From: Morinoia aosen
Taxonomy: Eukaryota > Arthropoda > Malacostraca > Amphipoda > Talitridae
Length of the DNA: 64,000 nucleotides
Assembly (NCBI GenBank): GCA_030386875.1
Contig: CM059566.1
Location: 42,692,068-42,756,067 of the forward strand
Direction of reading: 5' to 3'
Position numbers and translations under genes: made by a program. Of the stretch, positions 60,050-64,000 are shown piece after piece. The notes under the pieces were generated by a model. That model had not been told where the DNA came from, searched no databases, and was given only the letters and a program-made list of their open reading frames with translations. Each line of letters opens with the position of its first letter. Position 1 is the stretch's first letter.

Positions 60050-62956
60050 ACTCATTATAATTTTATTTGGGGTGTTTCTGTACATGGTTTAAATGTGTGC
60101 ATCGAATTACGCAACACTCAGTATAGCAGCTAGTAAGCTCTGAATTTCCCGTGAGAGAAAAAGTAAAGTATTTCCATAGAAGCTGACGCACACAATGTGA
60201 TACGATATTCCTTTTCAAAACACCATTATCAAACAAATATTTTTTTCGATCCGCAGTGCGAAAGCAGCTAATGCAATGGGGATGCTTACAGTAAAACCAC
60301 AAAACGAACAGCTTGAAAGAAAATGCTCGAAACCAAAATAAAAAAAATTACAGGGCACATGTCTTTGAGAAGAAATCCTTCGAGTTTGCATTTGAATAGA
60401 AGCCCTGAGTAAATAGTAGCAACAATAATAATTCAGCATCCAAGCCACGAAGAAAGGAAGAAAACGATGATGAAAGGAATCCCTGGATGTTCATCACATG
60501 GGATAATGCCCCCGTAATCTTCACTCAACTTCCTCGACAAAGCTCAAGGATGTGAGCAAGCACGAGATGGAAGGTAACTCAAGCCTCTATCCAATGCAAT
60601 TTGACTGGGATAAATTCAATAACGTGCTGCTCAAATTTAATATCGCCTTCGCTAAAATGAAGAACTGGTGTCAGATAGAAACTTTCACGGTTTTAAACTG
60701 GTATTTTCATTATTAAACTCAATGTAAATTTGGTAAAAAATTAAGAAGAACTTTCATTGAGCGCTCGCTAAGATTTGATTACCTCGTAATCCGCTCTTAA
60801 AATCAAGACGCATTTTGATTCACGCGAACGGGAGAATATTGATTTAGCCTCGTCGTGAGGAAGAAACGATGTTTGGTCGAGCATTTCTAGGAAGCCAAAT
60901 TAATTCGAGACGTACCGGCGGACAGATGTAGCAAAGCCTCCATTCTGGTGAGGAATATGAAATTGACATTGCAGAGTCAAGACTGGATTGTGAATACGAA
61001 GTCGTGTTCAAGTACGCACGTAATGTCTTGCTTCACACGACTTCGTGCATGGTTTCAAAAAATCTCGAATTCACACAATAAAGAAAATAACTTTAAAGAA
61101 TATTTAGTAACTAAAATGCTTTGTTCGAAATACACGTTAGTAAATTAAAAGAGTAATGGTGAGCGAGCGAACATGAGTCAGCCTAGGGGAAAATTGAAAA
61201 AGGGAGACTAAATGCCCTTTGAAAATAAATCTGAAGTTATTCTTTTTAATTTACAGAATGTGGTAAGTTCTCAGAGGTTTGTTTACTCACCGAGGTACTA
61301 AAGTGTTTACAGTGTGAGTAAAAAATTAAATTTAGTGAACTGCTGTCGCAAGACACATCAATTCCGACTGAACAGCTTAATGGCTTACAGTTGATTGCCA
61401 TGAATATGAAATAATAGAATGAAATAAATGACAGCGATAACGAACATTACTGACAACTACGGATACGGAGGCCAAATTAGGGCGACAAAACACCGCCGTG
61501 ACACAACGCAAGGTCAAGTGGCGTCTCATTTTTATACTTCAGGCAAATCTGAAGTTGATTTAGCGTGAATAATTTTAACACCAATAGTGCTATGGTGATG
61601 CACTGCATAGTGAAAGACATTATTTATATCAGGGTAATTAAAAAAATGCATTACAGATGCTTCATCTATGTGGCGTAATGTTGGGCGCATGCCACTGCTG
61701 GGTATTCTGGTAGACGTGGACACAGGGGTCTTTATTTCTGAGTCTCAACTTATTTATTTATTTCTGAGTCTCAACTTATAAATTTAGCTTTTGTAGGTAT
61801 ATTTTGTCAGAAAAAAGCTTCTGGTAGCCTTGCGAACATAAGTGCCAGATGTTGAGTGATTTCTAATTAATTTTACAACTATTATAGTTACTTTTATTAA
61901 TTGCAGTTTTAATATAATAGATTATTCCAAATTTTTAATTCGGAAATGGCCAAATTTAGCAAGATAGGTCCATCACCGTTCTAGCAACCCTTGCATGACA
62001 CCGCTGAGCCGTCATGGCTATACCTACACAGCATGCCTCGGCTCGAGCTGTAGCACAGCGCTCAAAAACTAAGCACGTGAATTCCAGTAAAAAGTACACT
62101 TACATGACAAAGAGGCTTTCAAATTTTCTATTTATACCCATAATGCTTTAAACTCACGCCTAGAGAAATAATATCTTCATGGTCATTGTCAAGATCGCAT
62201 GAACTAAATCATCGAAACAATTTAGCCCAAGTCAAGAGTAATGGAATGGAAAACATACTTGCGTTTCATTTGAGCAGCTAAAAAGCAACAACTCTGTACG
62301 TACAAGCAAGTTTCCAAGAAACCATCAACAACGCGACGGGAAACTCATTTTAAGACTTCTAATCGAAATGTCTTCCTCGCAGAAAAGAGCATTAAACTTG
62401 AACACACTCTCTTTCTTCCAAAGATTTTTCTTGATGGAAATAAATCTGAAAAAGAATCTTATTCCAAGGTGCATTGAAACCACGGTCTCACTGAAAAAAA
62501 AGAGTGTTGCCCCAGGACTGCTTATCTAAAGCTGTGTCTACTATTCTACAGAATAAATCAGGTAACTGAAGTTTGTTCTAACATTTTGAAGTATACAATC
62601 ATTTAAAATTTCTCGCCTCAACAATGCTCTGGTGATGTAAACCGAGTGAAATTCATTTTATACGTTAACTTAATTAACAAAAATGCATTACATTAGCATG
62701 TTCTATGCGACGTACATAGTCAACCCTCGAAAAAAATGGTCCGACGACAAATGATTCCACAACGACCGTCTTTCCATTAGAAAAAGAGCCTTTTCTATTC
62801 CGGTTTGGCAATCTCGAGGTGGGAATTAAAACTTCCTGCGTCGTCGAGGAGATGAGCTGAGCCAAAGAAAAATGGAGCTCAGCACCGAATGAAGAAACCG
62901 AAAAAAATTCATAGAATTCCTGGGTGAAGAAAGCTTAATGCCGGTCCAAGATACGC
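60050..62956. other. No gene seen
   Basis: Unassigned AT-rich DNA. 60760-60860 has a denser patch with TGATTACC/TAATCC homeodomain-type words. 61738-61775 has a short duplication of tttctgagtctcaacttat. Confidence 0.45.
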
Positions 62957-63545
62957 GGGATAAGAATTTCCCGCATCTGGGATGTGGGCTTCGAAATTCC
63001 TGGGGCTGAGATACGGGCATGGAGAATTTGGGAGTCAAAATACGTCCAGAATTTCTGAACCGAGATATGGGCATCAAAAATTTGCAAGCTAACAATGAGT
63101 ATGTAGCATTTTTTGGCTGAGATATGAGCATCAAGAATTTGGGAGCCAAAAATGGGTTTCAAGAATTTGGAGCTAAGATATGCGTGTGTTAAGAATTTGG
63201 AGATAAGAAATGGGTGCTAAGAATTAGGGTTGAGATATAGGCGTTAAGAATTTGGAGCTAAGATATGTGTGTGTTAAGAATTTGGAGATAAAAAATGGGT
63301 GCTAAGAATTAGGGTTGAGATATAGGCGTTAAGAATTTGGGGCTAAGATATAGGCGTTACAAATTAGGGAACTGAGATACGTGCATAAAATGTTTGGAAA
63401 TTGATATATGTGCATCAAAAAGTTGGGAATTAAAATACGGACGTCAAAAATTTGGGAGCTGAGATGTGGGCGTGAAAAAATCGGGAACTGAAATATGGGC
63501 GTCAAGAATTTTGTCAGTAAAGCTGGGATGTCAAGAATTTGAAAA
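62957..63545 (+). repeat. Minisatellite, about 28-bp unit, about 20 copies, 85-bp higher-order repeat
   Basis: The unit resembles aagaatttgggagctgagat followed by atgggcgtc. 63161-63245 and 63246-63330 are 85-bp blocks of three units that differ at only about two bases, while single units differ much more. Confidence 0.95.
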
Positions 63546-64000
63546 CCACCCGACATACCAAAGCAATGAATTATCAAAAACTTAACCCTGATGCTTTTTA
63601 AAAACCATGATCAGCTAATGATCTCAAAATTGTCAACACTCAAGAACCAACGTTGAATTTCTGAACAAATAAAATATAGATGAAAGAAATCGAAGCATCA
63701 TGATTAAGGCTGCTCATTGATGACTTAATGTAGACGTGAGTTCGGAAGTGATAGAAGAAAACTGGCAACCTAGTAAAATTGAATGCAGCTCTGCAACATT
63801 ATTAGTGTACGCGCAAATAAAATTTTGGTAGAAAGCCTGTAGAATGTTAATTTCTCGCAAGTTTTACTAGTTAAATCAAAAAAATTAAGGTCCAAGTTTT
63901 GAAAAACAGAAAATTGAGTTACATTTTTACGGACACCTCATTTATTAGATGCCAAATGCCCCAAGCACTCATGTAAAATGTTTCTTTTCCTATGCACTAG
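63546..64000. other. Nothing identified
   Basis: AT-rich unassigned DNA to the window edge. Confidence 0.5.

Overview
This window looks like AT-rich nuclear DNA from an arthropod, most likely an insect. The evidence is a deleted mariner element with intact 29-bp ends, two TTAA-flanked piggyBac-type MITEs, a decayed IS630/Tc1/mariner-type transposase, a 5'-truncated CR1/Jockey-group LINE, an LTR-like segment, many minisatellites and no operon-like gene packing. I cannot name the species. There are no rRNA genes, convincing tRNA genes, CRISPR arrays or bacterial operons.

The window is gene-poor. The best sign of a host gene is a set of candidate exons on the minus strand in the left 6-10 kb (9919-9967, 6233-6272, 6105-6185, 5534-5592, about 4430-4639, and 1-227 running off the left edge). 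Several have good splice signals and compatible phases, but the join between the last two is unresolved and I do not recognise the protein. Other weak candidates are a minus-strand exon at 47003-47171, a possible promoter and first exon on the plus strand at 40300-40717, and a broken open frame at 51495-51874. All come from reading by eye and need transcript support.

Layout: 0-10 kb, candidate gene with a mariner and a 96-bp dispersed repeat in its introns; 11.5 kb, piggyBac-type MITE; 15.5-16.8 kb, 37/38-bp minisatellite whose minus strand is open in all three frames (a false 459-codon ORF); 23.6 kb, transposase relic; 24.6 kb, second TTAA MITE; 31.8-33.2 kb, a long hairpin, a tRNA-like relic and a 23-bp minisatellite; 37.8 kb, 3' tail of a retroelement; 39.4-40.7 kb, LTR-like segment next to a possible promoter; 44.7 and 47.4 kb, 26-bp minisatellites; 49-51.5 kb, LINE; 54.4-57.6 kb, a 3.2-kb block of two satellites (32-bp and 45-bp units) with higher-order structure and a 38-bp perfect palindrome; 59.3-63.5 kb, a 60-bp minisatellite, an inverted-repeat element and a 28-bp minisatellite.

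I found no new multi-gene system. The most distinctive signals are the satellite block, the three short minisatellites that each build a roughly three-unit or seven-unit higher-order repeat, and the unidentified split gene at the left edge. The spans between named features hold mostly decayed repeats and unassigned AT-rich DNA.
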